From Desulfosudis oleivorans (lineage in GTDB: Bacteria > Desulfobacterota > Desulfobacteria > Desulfobacterales > SURF-7): a DNA stretch of 64,000 nucleotides. The stretch's first letter is position 1. The number at the start of each line of letters is the position of its first letter. Both the position numbers and the translations under genes were made by a program. The DNA is taken from the NCBI GenBank assembly GCA_020723325.1, contig DYJD01000031.1, positions 18,216 to 82,215 of the forward strand. The letters are read 5' to 3'. This document shows positions 15,943 through 25,152 of the stretch, piece by piece. The notes below the pieces were generated by a model. That model did not search any database, was not told the origin of the DNA, and was given only the letters and a program-made list of their open reading frames with translations.

Positions 15943-18475
15943 GTTCTCTTGAATTCGATGGGGATAGACCGCTCGCTTCCGGGTTTTTCATAATGCGCGC
16001 CTTTCGAATGCTGGTATCCGGCAAGTCAAAAATACACGCGATGATTTCCATGGGCCGTACGGATTGTCCGCCGGTCACTCGCAAGGAAAGCAGCAACTGG
16101 TTCGGGCTTTCCAGATCCATATGCCTTACCATATCTTTAAGATTGATATTTTGCAACTTTCCCTTTTGGTTGGTTCGGGAAAAGTTGAAAACAGGCTGGG
16201 AATGGAAGCGCTCAATGGCTTCAGCATCAAAAACAGCATCCACCAGGGTAATTTGGTAGCGGTATTCCAAGTCGGTGAATGAATTTTGGACTGGTGAACC
16301 GAGACGGCAATTTTCGATCCGCAGGCCGTCCGGCAGTTGGGCATTCAGTTTTTCCATAATACCATCAATCGGCAGAACCTGGGTAAGCACAAGGGAACAA
16401 AATTCGGTGGAGCTTTCCAGGCCCACCGGTAAAGGATTACCAAAGGAAATACGCGGTTTGGGATGAAAGCCCTCGGAATATTTTACAGGGATGCCGGCCC
16501 GGCAGAGGGCTCGTAAAAGAATGTTGACCAGCTCAAGATGACCGAAAAAGCGGGCATTGCCAGTTTTCGAATAGGTCAATTGATAAGTGAAACGTGAATT
16601 TTCAAGGGGCTTTGAAGACAAAGCCAAAGGGGCGGTTTGATCGGATGAAAATGTTTTGGGCTCTATGGTTTTAAAATCACATACTCCGCAAAGGTTGCAG
16701 ACCCCCTGGCGACAATCCGGGGTTGATTTTCCCATTAGGGCCGCTTCACGTTCACAAATCAAAAAGCTTTTTTCAACTCCGCTCTGAATATGATCCCAGG
16801 GTAGCGGTTCTTCAACCGACCGGGGCCGGGTGGTATAAAAAGCCACATCTATTCCTGCTTCGGCAAATGACTCTTTCCACTTGGAAAAATTGAATTGGTC
16901 CGACCAGCCGTCCAAGCGGCAGCCCTTGGAAAAAGCGACCTGCAGCAGGCGGCTTAATTTCCGATCACCACGGGCAAAAAGGCCTTCGAGCTGACTGGTT
17001 TCCGGATTCTGCCATTTGAGCTGAACACCGGGGCTGCGAAGTTCCTGCTTCAGCCAGCGAATTTTAGCCTGGGCTGTTTCCATTGAGAGCTGCGGTTCCC
17101 ATTGAAAAGGAACGTGGGGCTTGGGAATAAAGGTGGTAATGCTGACGTTGATGGTTCGTTGCCGCTTGCTGGAACCGGGCAAGCGGCGCAGCTCTTTTAC
17201 CAGGTCGACGATGGCCTGAAGGTCGGCCTGGGTTTCCGTGGGTAGACCGATCATGAAATACAATTTAATCACCAGCCAGCCCAGCTCAAAGGCGTTTTGT
17301 ACTGTGCTGATAATTTCGGCATGGCTGATATTTTTATTGATGACGTCCCGCAAACGTTGGGAACCGGCTTCCGGCGCAAGGGTGAAGCCGGTCTTGCGAA
17401 CGGTTTTAATCAACTGCATCATGGCCGGCGTCAAGGTTCCGGCCCGCAAGGAGGGCAAGGATACAGCCACATGGCGGGAGGCATATTGATGCATGAGTGC
17501 GTCCAGTAAAGGCGTCAAACAGCTATAGTCCCCGGAACTGAGGGAAAGCAGGGAAAGCTCTTCATAGCCGGTGGCGGCCATGGCCTTTTCCGTCAGGCCA
17601 AGGATGGTAGGCAGGGAGCGTTCGCGCACAGGTCGATAGATCATGCCCGCTTGGCAAAAGCGACAACCCCGGGTGCACCCCCGGGCAATCTCCAAACGCA
17701 GGCGATCGTGCACCGGCCGGCCAAAGGGGATCACCGGCGCTGTTGGAAACGGGCTGACATCCAGATCAGGGACAATGGCCCGTCTTATGGGCAAGGAAAT
17801 TTGAGGGTCCGGTGAGACCCGCTGAAAACCGGAATCATCAAAATCCACCTGCACCAGGGCTGGAATGTAAACACCGTGGATACGGGACCATTCCACTAAA
17901 AGTCTTTGACGATCCTCCTGGTCTTGCCTTTTCCAGGACAGCCAGACATGCAGCATTTCCAGCAAGACGGTTTCGCCTTCACCGATGACCATGGCATCGA
18001 AAAAATCAGCCACCGGCTCGGGATTGCAGGTGGCAGGGCCACCAGCGATAATCAGGGGATGGGAAGCACTACGATCCTTTGCCAGAAAAGGAATCCCGGC
18101 CAAATCAAGGATGGTAAGAATATTGGTGTAGTTCAGCTCATAAAGCAGACTGAAGCCGATGATGTCAAAGCGGCTCAAGGGCTGCTGCGACTCAAGTGTG
18201 GCAAGGGGGGTGGCGGATGCCTGCAGGGCCGCAGCCATATCCGGCCCGGGCGCGAAGACCCTTTCAGCCGCCATATTGGGTTGACGATTGATGAGCTCAT
18301 ACAGTATTTGCAGACCGAAATGGGAAGTACCGATTTCGTACAGGTCCGGAAAAGCCAGGGTAATGGTAACATCCATTTTGTCCAAATCCTTATGGATGCG
18401 ATTGATTTCCGAGCCCAAGTACTGACTGGGTTTTTCAACCAGCGGGAGCAAATCTTGAATCGAGTTATCAGTCAT
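15935..18475 (-). CDS. TIGR03960-type radical SAM protein fused to a DUF2344 domain
   Basis: An 846-residue fusion. The first 600 residues form a B12-binding-like N-terminal domain plus radical SAM core. The cluster motif is CTRGCRFCQ (CX3CX2C pattern), with DLYEIGTSHFG at the front and APEAGSQRLRDVINK in the barrel. A linker with CRQGVCNLCGVCDF follows, then the DUF2344 domain (TYSKTGNARFFGHLE, KYSEGFHPKPRISFG). In many anaerobes this fusion sits next to rng, L21 and obg, and a role in tRNA or ribosome modification has been proposed but not shown. I chose the second Met (18475), with an AGGT ahead, over 18490. It overlaps rng by eight bases. Confidence 0.92.
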   Translation of the reverse strand: MTDNSIQDLLPLVEKPSQYLGSEINRIHKDLDKMDVTITLAFPDLYEIGTSHFGLQILYELINRQPNMAAERVFAPGPDMAAALQASATPLATLESQQPLSRFDIIGFSLLYELNYTNILTILDLAGIPFLAKDRSASHPLIIAGGPATCNPEPVADFFDAMVIGEGETVLLEMLHVWLSWKRQDQEDRQRLLVEWSRIHGVYIPALVQVDFDDSGFQRVSPDPQISLPIRRAIVPDLDVSPFPTAPVIPFGRPVHDRLRLEIARGCTRGCRFCQAGMIYRPVRERSLPTILGLTEKAMAATGYEELSLLSLSSGDYSCLTPLLDALMHQYASRHVAVSLPSLRAGTLTPAMMQLIKTVRKTGFTLAPEAGSQRLRDVINKNISHAEIISTVQNAFELGWLVIKLYFMIGLPTETQADLQAIVDLVKELRRLPGSSKRQRTINVSITTFIPKPHVPFQWEPQLSMETAQAKIRWLKQELRSPGVQLKWQNPETSQLEGLFARGDRKLSRLLQVAFSKGCRLDGWSDQFNFSKWKESFAEAGIDVAFYTTRPRSVEEPLPWDHIQSGVEKSFLICEREAALMGKSTPDCRQGVCNLCGVCDFKTIEPKTFSSDQTAPLALSSKPLENSRFTYQLTYSKTGNARFFGHLELVNILLRALCRAGIPVKYSEGFHPKPRISFGNPLPVGLESSTEFCSLVLTQVLPIDGIMEKLNAQLPDGLRIENCRLGSPVQNSFTDLEYRYQITLVDAVFDAEAIERFHSQPVFNFSRTNQKGKLQNINLKDMVRHMDLESPNQLLLSLRVTGGQSVRPMEIIACIFDLPDTSIRKARIMKNPEASGLSPSNSREHV

Positions 18476-18520
18476 GCTACATACCTGCAAAAGGGAATAA
18501 ACACGGCAAAATTAGTTTAT

Positions 18521-19933
18521 ATGGCAAAATATAATACAAAACACAACCCTGGAAATTGTTTTATGCAAAGCTTATGGATTGTCTTGATTTGGGGGCTGAT
18601 GGCTGTTTTTCCACAGAATGAATGCAGTGCTTATCCGCGCCGGGATGCGGTGGTCACCGCCGTGGAACAGGTCAGTCCGGCGGTGGTGAACATCAGTTCG
18701 GAATATGAGATCCGCCGGCAAGTCCACCCTTTCCAGAATTTTGGTCTGAGCCCGGATATGGAGTCTTTCTTTAAAGACTTTTTTGATCATGGGTATGAGC
18801 AGCGTTATAAGCGCAACAGTCTCGGCTCAGGTGTCATTATTGATGGCAAAAGGGGTTTTATCCTGACTAACGCCCATGTGATTGCCAAAGCCGGCACCAT
18901 TACCGTCACCTTAAAAGATGAGCGTGAATTTCAGGCCCAGGTGGTGGGAGCCGACCCGGAATCGGATCTGGCGGTGCTGCGCATCACTTCCCAAACACCC
19001 TTGCCGGCCATTGCCATGGGCAATTCCGATGATCTCATGATCGGTGAAACCGTAATCGCCATCGGCAATCCTTTTGGCTTTACCAATACGGTCACCACCG
19101 GGGTGATCAGCGCCGTCAACCGCAGCTTTAAAGCCGAAGAAAGGGTGTTTCAAGGCTTTATCCAAACCGACGCCTCCATCAATCCGGGAAACAGCGGCGG
19201 TCCCCTATTGAATATTAATGGTGAATTGATCGGCATCAATACGGCCATTTACGCCAATGCCCAGGGTATTGGTTTTGCCATCCCCATTAATAAAGCCAAC
19301 CGGATTGTTACGGACCTGATCCGTCATGGGGAAGTCATTCAGGCCTGGACAGGCATTGTTGTACAGAATATGGACCCAAGACTGGCAAGCTATTTAAACC
19401 TGCCGGATAAAAAAGGGGTGGTGGTGAAGGAGGTGGAAGCCGACAGTCCGGCGCAAGCAGCCGGTGTCAGGGACGGTGATATTGTGCTGTCCGTGGAAAA
19501 CACCAAAATCGAATCCATGGATGAGTACCTGTCAGCGGCAAAAAGCATTGTTGCCGGAGACTCCATCCGCTTGCTGATCTTTCGCAACGGCAAAGAAATA
19601 CCGGTTGTTTTGAAAACTTCTGAATTTCCGTCGGAAAAGGCCTTGGCACTGGCGGAAAAATTATTGGGGATCCGGGTTGAAAACCGCTTCAAAAAAGGCG
19701 GCAGCGCGAGATCGGGCCCGGCAGAGGGCGTGGCCATCAAGGAAATCCAGCGGAATTCCTATTTAGCGCGGATCGGAGCTACGCCGGGTGATGTCATCCG
19801 CCAAATAGATGAAATCAGTATTCGCGATTTAGAAGATTTTAAAAAGGCCGTTATTAAAGCGCGCTTGAAAAATTCCATTATCCTATTGCTACAGCGCGGC
19901 GGCCGCGGCTATTATATCACCGTAGAACTATAA
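18521..19933 (+). CDS. HtrA/Deg-family periplasmic serine protease with two PDZ domains
   Basis: A 470-residue Do-like protease, transcribed divergently from the radical SAM gene 45 bases away. An N-terminal signal peptide ends near NECSAYP. The trypsin-like domain carries the full catalytic triad: His in TNAHV, Asp in ESDLAVLRI and Ser in NPGNSGGPL. Two PDZ domains follow (DSPAQAAGVRDGDIVLSVE, RIGATPGDVIRQID). It degrades or refolds damaged periplasmic proteins. The start is uncertain: 18521 keeps two lysines before the hydrophobic core, while 18563 has a weak GGAAA Shine-Dalgarno but an uncharged n-region. The frame stays open far upstream, but only as antisense of the neighbour. Confidence 0.92.
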   Translation: MAKYNTKHNPGNCFMQSLWIVLIWGLMAVFPQNECSAYPRRDAVVTAVEQVSPAVVNISSEYEIRRQVHPFQNFGLSPDMESFFKDFFDHGYEQRYKRNSLGSGVIIDGKRGFILTNAHVIAKAGTITVTLKDEREFQAQVVGADPESDLAVLRITSQTPLPAIAMGNSDDLMIGETVIAIGNPFGFTNTVTTGVISAVNRSFKAEERVFQGFIQTDASINPGNSGGPLLNINGELIGINTAIYANAQGIGFAIPINKANRIVTDLIRHGEVIQAWTGIVVQNMDPRLASYLNLPDKKGVVVKEVEADSPAQAAGVRDGDIVLSVENTKIESMDEYLSAAKSIVAGDSIRLLIFRNGKEIPVVLKTSEFPSEKALALAEKLLGIRVENRFKKGGSARSGPAEGVAIKEIQRNSYLARIGATPGDVIRQIDEISIRDLEDFKKAVIKARLKNSIILLLQRGGRGYYITVEL

Positions 19934-19948
19934 ACTTCATGGAAAAGG

Positions 19949-21349
19949 ATGGTTTTGCTTCCTATGCTGCGAACAAAAATCAAGCAATTGCTCAGGGCCG
20001 AAGCACCGTGCAGTCAGGTGCTCATTAAAGGCTGGGTCAAGACCCGCCGGGATTCCAAAGGCTTCTCTTTCATTGAATTGAATGACGGCTCTTGCCTGCC
20101 CAACATTCAAGTGATTGTTGATCAGACCCTGGACAACTACCCTCAGATTGCCAAGATCACCACTGGTTCGGCCCTGTCCATCCAAGGCCGTTTGATTGAA
20201 TCCAAGGGTCAGGAGCAGAAATGGGAAATACAGGCAACGGCTGTTGACATCATCCAGCTAGCCCCCGAGAATTATCCTTTACAAAAGAAACGCCACAGTG
20301 ATGAATTTCTGCGCACCATTGCCCATCTAAGACCCAGAACCAACAAGTACGGTGCCGCCTTTCGGATTCGTGCGGCCCTGTCCTGGGCCGTGCATCATTT
20401 TTTTCAGGAGCGGGGTTTTTTATATGTCCATACCCCCATCCTGACCGGTTCGGATTGTGAAGGCGCCGGTGAATTGTTTCAGGTCACCACCCTTGATCTG
20501 GCAAGCCTTTGCGCTTCAAGCACCCAAGGCGTAGACTATACCAAGGATTTTTTCGGGAAGATGGCCAATTTAACGGTTTCCGGCCAGTTGTCAGCGGAAA
20601 TGCTGGCCCTGGCCCTGGGGGATGTGTACACTTTTGGGCCGACCTTTCGGGCTGAGAATTCCAACACCTCCCGGCATGCAGCCGAATTCTGGATGGTGGA
20701 GCCGGAGATGGCCTTCTGCGACCTGACGGACAATATGGCCCTGGCAGAAAGCTTTTTAAAATATCTGGTTGAATATGCGCTGGCCCACTGCGCAGAAGAT
20801 CTGGCGCTTTTCAGCCGTTTTGTGGATAAGCAATTGCCCTTCACCCTGGAAAAAATCCGGAGCGCGGAATTTATCAAAATTTCCTATCAGGAGGCCATCG
20901 AAATCCTTATAGGCAGCGGCATGGCCTTTGAATTTCCGGTGGCCTTTGGCAACGACTTGCAATCCGAACATGAGCGCTATTTGACCGAACAATATTTTCA
21001 AAAGCCGGTGATCATCTATAACTACCCGCAAAACAGTAAACCGTTTTACATGCGGCTGAATGATGATGGGCAGACCGTTGCAGCCATGGACATGCTGGTG
21101 CCGGGTATCGGCGAAATCATCGGCGGCAGCCAGCGGGAGGAGCGCCTGGAAATCCTGACAGCGCGTATGGACCAGGCCGGTTTGCCCAGAGAAAAATATG
21201 AGTGGTATTTGGATTCCAGACGCTACGGCTCTGTACCCCATAGCGGCTTTGGGCTTGGCTTCGAGCGTTTGATCATGTTGATCACCGGTATCAGCAACAT
21301 TCGTGACGTGATCCCCTTTCCACGTACGCCCAAAAATATTGAGTTTTAG
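19949..21349 (+). CDS. asnS: Asparagine--tRNA ligase
   Basis: A 466-residue class IIb aminoacyl-tRNA synthetase. The N-terminal OB-fold anticodon-binding domain has [21 protein letters not shown]. The catalytic domain has motif 1 ([29 protein letters not shown]), motif 2 ([24 protein letters not shown]) and motif 3 ([13 protein letters not shown]). The [11 protein letters not shown] wording separates AsnRS from AspRS. It charges tRNA-Asn with asparagine, so the cell does not depend wholly on amidation of Asp-tRNA-Asn. It begins 15 bases after the HtrA stop. The Met at 19964 is an alternative start. Confidence 0.95.
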   Translation: MVLLPMLRTKIKQLLRAEAPCSQVLIKGWVKTRRDSKGFSFIELNDGSCLPNIQVIVDQTLDNYPQIAKITTGSALSIQGRLIESKGQEQKWEIQATAVDIIQLAPENYPLQKKRHSDEFLRTIAHLRPRTNKYGAAFRIRAALSWAVHHFFQERGFLYVHTPILTGSDCEGAGELFQVTTLDLASLCASSTQGVDYTKDFFGKMANLTVSGQLSAEMLALALGDVYTFGPTFRAENSNTSRHAAEFWMVEPEMAFCDLTDNMALAESFLKYLVEYALAHCAEDLALFSRFVDKQLPFTLEKIRSAEFIKISYQEAIEILIGSGMAFEFPVAFGNDLQSEHERYLTEQYFQKPVIIYNYPQNSKPFYMRLNDDGQTVAAMDMLVPGIGEIIGGSQREERLEILTARMDQAGLPREKYEWYLDSRRYGSVPHSGFGLGFERLIMLITGISNIRDVIPFPRTPKNIEF

Positions 21350-21362
21350 CAAGAGGGGTGGA

Positions 21363-22151
21363 TCAACCGGCGCCGGCCCCTTTACACAGAAAGTCATGGC
21401 GTCTGGTTATGGGTGCGGCTTGATCAGTTGATGGGGGAAAAAAACTCCTTTCAATAACCGTGATGGTAAAGTCCTGGGTGATCAGAACCAGGGAAGAGCT
21501 GCGTGTGCCGTATATTGCACTGGTGATGAATAACGGCGATAGGGTGCGCTCCCAGTCAGCCCCCACCCCGGTATCCGGGAGCTGGTTTGCCGGCGGATAA
21601 TCCCGGTCTGACAAGAGTTGGAACAGGCTTTCTTCTTCCACCCTATCCCGGTCAAGAATCCGGGAAAGCCCGGCTTTGCCTTTCACGACCTTGGGCCAGG
21701 GGGTATCCATCAGGTGATTACTGATCCCATGAATGCCGGGAGTTACGGGGCTGCTGTCAGAGCCCCGGTTGGAAAAATACCACAGAGAGTCGGCCGCCCC
21801 CACCAGCAGGTTGAAGCCGTAGTAGTCCTGGGCAACAACCTGGATCTTCCGCAGATACTCTTCGGGGGAATCCGAACCGGTCAAAAAATTTTTAACCAGT
21901 TCTCCACGGGAAGGCGGATGGCCTCTTGCAATTAGGGGTTCACGGAAATTGGTGATGGCCGCCAGGCGTCCCGAGCGGGTGACCCCCAGCCAGGTGCCTT
22001 GGGCCTGGAGATCCTGCCCGGCTAGAATGTCGGGGTGCGCCTGCCAATAATGGAGCGGCAATGTGGGCCGGTCGTAAAATTCATCCCGGTTGGCCGCCAA
22101 TACCAGACGGTAATGAGGGTGGCATTTATAGGCAAACAGGATCAGGCACAT
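21363..22151 (-). CDS. NRDE/TANGO2-family protein
   Basis: A 262-residue protein of the NRDE family (PF05742). The start at 22151 is chosen because the family begins Met-Cys-Leu, and here MCLILFAYK is followed by LVLAANRDEFYDRPT, with the eponymous NRDE motif. Cys2 would be the N-terminal nucleophile after Met removal in this Ntn-hydrolase-like fold. GTWLGVTRSGRLAAITNFR and the late GTRSSSLVLI are other typical blocks. Bacterial function is unknown; the human homologue TANGO2 is linked to lipid and haem handling. It converges with asnS (13-base gap) and is divergent from the thiolase gene. Confidence 0.9.
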   Translation of the reverse strand: MCLILFAYKCHPHYRLVLAANRDEFYDRPTLPLHYWQAHPDILAGQDLQAQGTWLGVTRSGRLAAITNFREPLIARGHPPSRGELVKNFLTGSDSPEEYLRKIQVVAQDYYGFNLLVGAADSLWYFSNRGSDSSPVTPGIHGISNHLMDTPWPKVVKGKAGLSRILDRDRVEEESLFQLLSDRDYPPANQLPDTGVGADWERTLSPLFITSAIYGTRSSSLVLITQDFTITVIERSFFPPSTDQAAPITRRHDFLCKGAGAG

Positions 22152-22273
22152 GGGGGCTTTGCTCGGATGTTGACCTTGCGGCCGGTTGTATGGTAGCGTA
22201 CACAGTTTCAGAATCAAGGATCTTTAAATAGTAATAAGTCAATTTTACATATAAATCAATAAGGGAGGCGGAT

Positions 22274-23560
22274 ATGAAAGAGGTGGTCATTGTAAGTGGT
22301 TCCCGGACCGCGATTGGTGCTTTTGGCGGCGCTTTAAAAGATGTGCCTGTGGTTGATCTCGGGGCACTGGTGATGAAGGATGTCTTGAAAAAGGTCGGAT
22401 TGCGGCCCATTGCCGGTGATGAAATGAAGGCCGCGGCCCCGGCCAAGCTTAAAAACCAGGGACAGATCGAGCTGGAGAAACGCTATGACACCTGGGATGG
22501 TTCCCTGAAACCCGTCAGCATTGATGAGGTGATCATGGGCAATGTGCTCCAGGCCGGTCAGGGACAGAATACTGCCCGCCAGGCCATGATCCGCGCCGGT
22601 ATACCCAAGGAGACGCCGGCCCATACAACCAACAAAATCTGTGGATCCGGCCTGAAGGCCATTGCCCTTGGGGCGGCGGCCATCATGACCGGTCAGGCGG
22701 ATGTGGTATTGGCCGGCGGTCAGGAAAACATGAGTCTTGCACCCATGTCTTTGCCCAAGGCCCGCTGGGGCTATCGCATGGAGCTCACCGGTGCAGGGGA
22801 AGTGCATGATCTCATGGTTATGGATGGATTGTTTGAGATTTTTTACGGCTATCATATGGGACAGACCGCTGAAAACATCGCGGACTTGTATAGCATCAGC
22901 CGTGAAGAGCAGGATGCCCTGGGCGTGTTGAGCCACAATCGGGCCATGGCGGCCATCAAGAGCGGCCTGTTTGCCAAGGAAATCGTACCGGTGGTGATTC
23001 CCTCCCGTAAGGGCGAGATCGTTTTCAACACCGATGAACGTCCCATGGAAACCAGCCTGGAAAAAATGGCCAAACTCAAGCCGGCTTTTCGCAAAGACGG
23101 TTCGGTTACCGCCGGTAACGCTTCGGGTATCAATGATGCGGCGGCGGCGGTCTTGTTGATGAGCGCTGCCAAGGCCAAGGAATTGGGCCTTGAACCCATT
23201 GTAAAAATAAAAGGGTTCGGCGCCGGCGGCCTTGATCCGGCCTATATGGGCCTGGGGCCGGTTCCGGCAGTGAACAAAGTCTTGAAGGCCACCGGAATGC
23301 GTCTTGCAGACATCCAGATGATTGAATTGAATGAAGCCTTTGCGTCCCAAGCCATTGGCTGTTGCCGGGAACTGGGCATCGAGGTGGACAAGCCCAACGA
23401 GCTCGGCAGCGGTATTTCCCTGGGGCATCCCATCGGCTGCACCGGCGCCCGTCAAATGGTGAGCGGAATGTACCAGATGCAGCGCAAGGGCTATAATACC
23501 GGCTTGTTCACCATGTGCATCGGCGGTGGCATGGGCATGGCCATGGTTGTTGAACGCTGA
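22274..23560 (+). CDS. Acetyl-CoA C-acetyltransferase (thiolase) with an N-terminal insert
   Basis: A 428-residue thiolase, catalysing condensation of two acetyl-CoA or thiolytic cleavage of 3-ketoacyl-CoA. Catalytic residues are visible: nucleophilic Cys123 (NKICGSGLKAI), NEAFA and GHPIGCTGAR with the active histidines, and the second catalytic Cys in CIGGGMGMAMV. It is about 30 residues longer than standard 390-residue thiolases. The extra segment, about residues 47-80 (GDEMKAAAPAKLKNQGQIEL onward), sits between the first helix and the VSIDEVIMG strand. A good GGGAGGCG Shine-Dalgarno precedes it. It appears monocistronic, with a strong hairpin downstream. Confidence 0.93.
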   Translation: MKEVVIVSGSRTAIGAFGGALKDVPVVDLGALVMKDVLKKVGLRPIAGDEMKAAAPAKLKNQGQIELEKRYDTWDGSLKPVSIDEVIMGNVLQAGQGQNTARQAMIRAGIPKETPAHTTNKICGSGLKAIALGAAAIMTGQADVVLAGGQENMSLAPMSLPKARWGYRMELTGAGEVHDLMVMDGLFEIFYGYHMGQTAENIADLYSISREEQDALGVLSHNRAMAAIKSGLFAKEIVPVVIPSRKGEIVFNTDERPMETSLEKMAKLKPAFRKDGSVTAGNASGINDAAAAVLLMSAAKAKELGLEPIVKIKGFGAGGLDPAYMGLGPVPAVNKVLKATGMRLADIQMIELNEAFASQAIGCCRELGIEVDKPNELGSGISLGHPIGCTGARQMVSGMYQMQRKGYNTGLFTMCIGGGMGMAMVVER

Positions 23561-23581
23561 GGGTCGCAGGTCCCGATCAAG

Positions 23582-23610
23582 CCTGGGATTGTTGCTGAAA
23601 CAATCCCAGG
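23582..23610 (+). terminator. Strong hairpin after the thiolase gene, likely terminator
   Basis: A perfect 12-base inverted repeat (CCTGGGATTGTT, loop GCTGA, AACAATCCCAGG) starts 21 bases after the thiolase stop. The T-rich tracts (TTTTTTG then TTTTTTTTCC) begin about 20 bases after the stem, so this is not a textbook intrinsic terminator. It could act as a terminator or as an mRNA-stabilising 3' hairpin. Confidence 0.6.
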
Positions 23611-23717
23611 CCGCGAAGGCTGGGGAACTCGTTTTTTGCTTTTTTTTCCTTTACTTCCATACATGTTGTTGCTAAAACCGAAACGGCTTTTAAACAACAT
23701 CAAAAAAGGTTTGAAAC

Positions 23718-23873
23718 ATGAGTATTAGTAGAAAGCTCGGCATTTTAATTTTTTTCATGGTGCCGGCAATCATCGGCGGGGGCATTGTATATCATGCTTT
23801 TCATGACTATTCCCCGGTGGTCATTTATGAATTGATTCTATATCTATTCGCCGGGAGTCTCATCAGCAAATAG
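23718..23873 (+). CDS. Small membrane protein, 51 residues, function unknown
   Basis: A short ORF with an AAGG Shine-Dalgarno eight bases ahead of its ATG. It encodes 51 residues: a basic start (MSISRKLG), one hydrophobic helix (ILIFFMVPAIIGGGIVY), a histidine/aromatic hinge (HAFHDYSP) and a second hydrophobic stretch (VVIYELILYLFAGSLI). It would be a two-helix inner-membrane protein. It stands alone between the thiolase and the AI-2E transporter. I recognise no family. Codon use and the Shine-Dalgarno sequence make it plausible but not certain. Confidence 0.5.
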   Translation: MSISRKLGILIFFMVPAIIGGGIVYHAFHDYSPVVIYELILYLFAGSLISK

Positions 23874-24000
23874 GTGGGTACGAGCTGCTGAGGCTTGGTT
23901 GGTATACATATTGCGGTTAAGTCGAAATCCCTGCTGTCTATGAAACGTCCATTAAGCGATGGCGGGGATTTGTATTTGTGCGGCTTGAGAGTGGAGGAGA

Positions 24001-25098
24001 ATGGGCGAAGGCATTTCCAAAAATATGATTTTTTGGTTTTTTTTAGCCCTTTTTCTGATTTCAGCTTTTTTGTTGGGGCAATTGCTGTTGCCGTTTTTTT
24101 CGATTCTGGTGATGGCTTCGGTGGTGACGCTGGCTTTTCATCCGATCTATCGCTTTATCCATGCCGGAAATAAAATCAACGCATCCATAGCAGCCTTTTT
24201 AACCTGCATCATCATTTTTTTTATTTTGTTCGTCCCCATTATTTTTTTCAGCGGCTTATTGTCCAAGGAGGCTTATGAATTATATTTGATGGGTAAAAGC
24301 GCCATGGTCAGCGGACAAGTCAAGAGTCTGCTGGAGAGCAGCCGGGTGCTGAATGCTTTGGACCGGATGAATGCGTTGCTGGCCAACATCAATATGGAAT
24401 TAACCCTTGAAGATCTGAATACCGGCATCATGAATCTCGGTAAGATCATCGGCAAGGTGCTATTTGACCAGTTGGCCGCGATTTCATCGAACATATTGCA
24501 TTTCATTATTGATTTTTTTTTCATGCTGCTGGTGGTGTTCTTTCTGCTCATGGATGGGGTAAAATTGGTGGATTTCATTAACGACCTTTCCCCTTTGCCC
24601 AAAGAACAGGATGAAATGCTGATAGCCAAATTCAGGGATATGGCCAAAGCCATCCTGATCGGCAACGGACTGAGCGGCTTTCTGCAGGGGGTGGCCGGGG
24701 GCTTGATGTTCGCCCTATTTGGCTTGAAATCCCCTTTCCTGTGGGGGGTTGTAACCGGCCTGTTGTCTTTTTTGCCCATCATTGGAATTCTGGCGGTATT
24801 TCTGCCGGCGGCTGCGTATCTTTTTTTATCCGGCCGGGAATTTGCCGCGATATTTTTTATTGTCATTTACGCACTGCTGTCCGGCGGCGTTGAATACATT
24901 TTCAAGCCTAAAATCGTAGGCGACCAGGTAAAGATGCATACCCTCCTGGTGTTCCTTGCGATTATCGGCGGGCTGAAATTATTCGGAATATTGGGAATCA
25001 TTTATGGCCCTTTGATTGTCACCGCTTTTTTGACATTGGTGGATATTTACCGCGCCAATTATCAGACCTTGGTCGAATCGCGATCCAATGGTCCCTAG
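24001..25098 (+). CDS. AI-2E family transporter (YdiK/PerM-like)
   Basis: A 365-residue integral membrane protein of the AI-2E transporter family (PF01594). It has two N-terminal helices (FWFFLALFLISAFLLGQLLLPFF), a soluble helical insert of about 100 residues (RVLNALDRMNALLANINMELTL), then the conserved C-terminal bundle with SFLPIIGILAVFLPAA and FKPKIVGDQVKMHTLLVFLAIIGGLKLFGILGIIYGPL, the family signature. Members export autoinducer-2, peptides or act as Na+/H+ antiporters; the substrate here is not indicated. AGGAG ends three bases before the ATG at 24001. gyrA follows after 54 bases. Confidence 0.9.
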   Translation: MGEGISKNMIFWFFLALFLISAFLLGQLLLPFFSILVMASVVTLAFHPIYRFIHAGNKINASIAAFLTCIIIFFILFVPIIFFSGLLSKEAYELYLMGKSAMVSGQVKSLLESSRVLNALDRMNALLANINMELTLEDLNTGIMNLGKIIGKVLFDQLAAISSNILHFIIDFFFMLLVVFFLLMDGVKLVDFINDLSPLPKEQDEMLIAKFRDMAKAILIGNGLSGFLQGVAGGLMFALFGLKSPFLWGVVTGLLSFLPIIGILAVFLPAAAYLFLSGREFAAIFFIVIYALLSGGVEYIFKPKIVGDQVKMHTLLVFLAIIGGLKLFGILGIIYGPLIVTAFLTLVDIYRANYQTLVESRSNGP

Positions 25099-25152
25099 GT
25101 CGTGGGTTGAACCAGACCAAGCACGAACTTCCCTTATTTAGGACAAAGACGT

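Noticed and set aside
17906..18520. The 5' extension of the HtrA frame into the radical SAM gene
   Set aside because: It is antisense to a conserved protein, and a signal peptide begins only near 18521-18563.
22334..23455. A 373-residue antisense frame inside the thiolase gene
   Set aside because: The sense strand encodes a complete thiolase with all catalytic residues; the antisense frame is a by-product of codon bias (RNY pattern).
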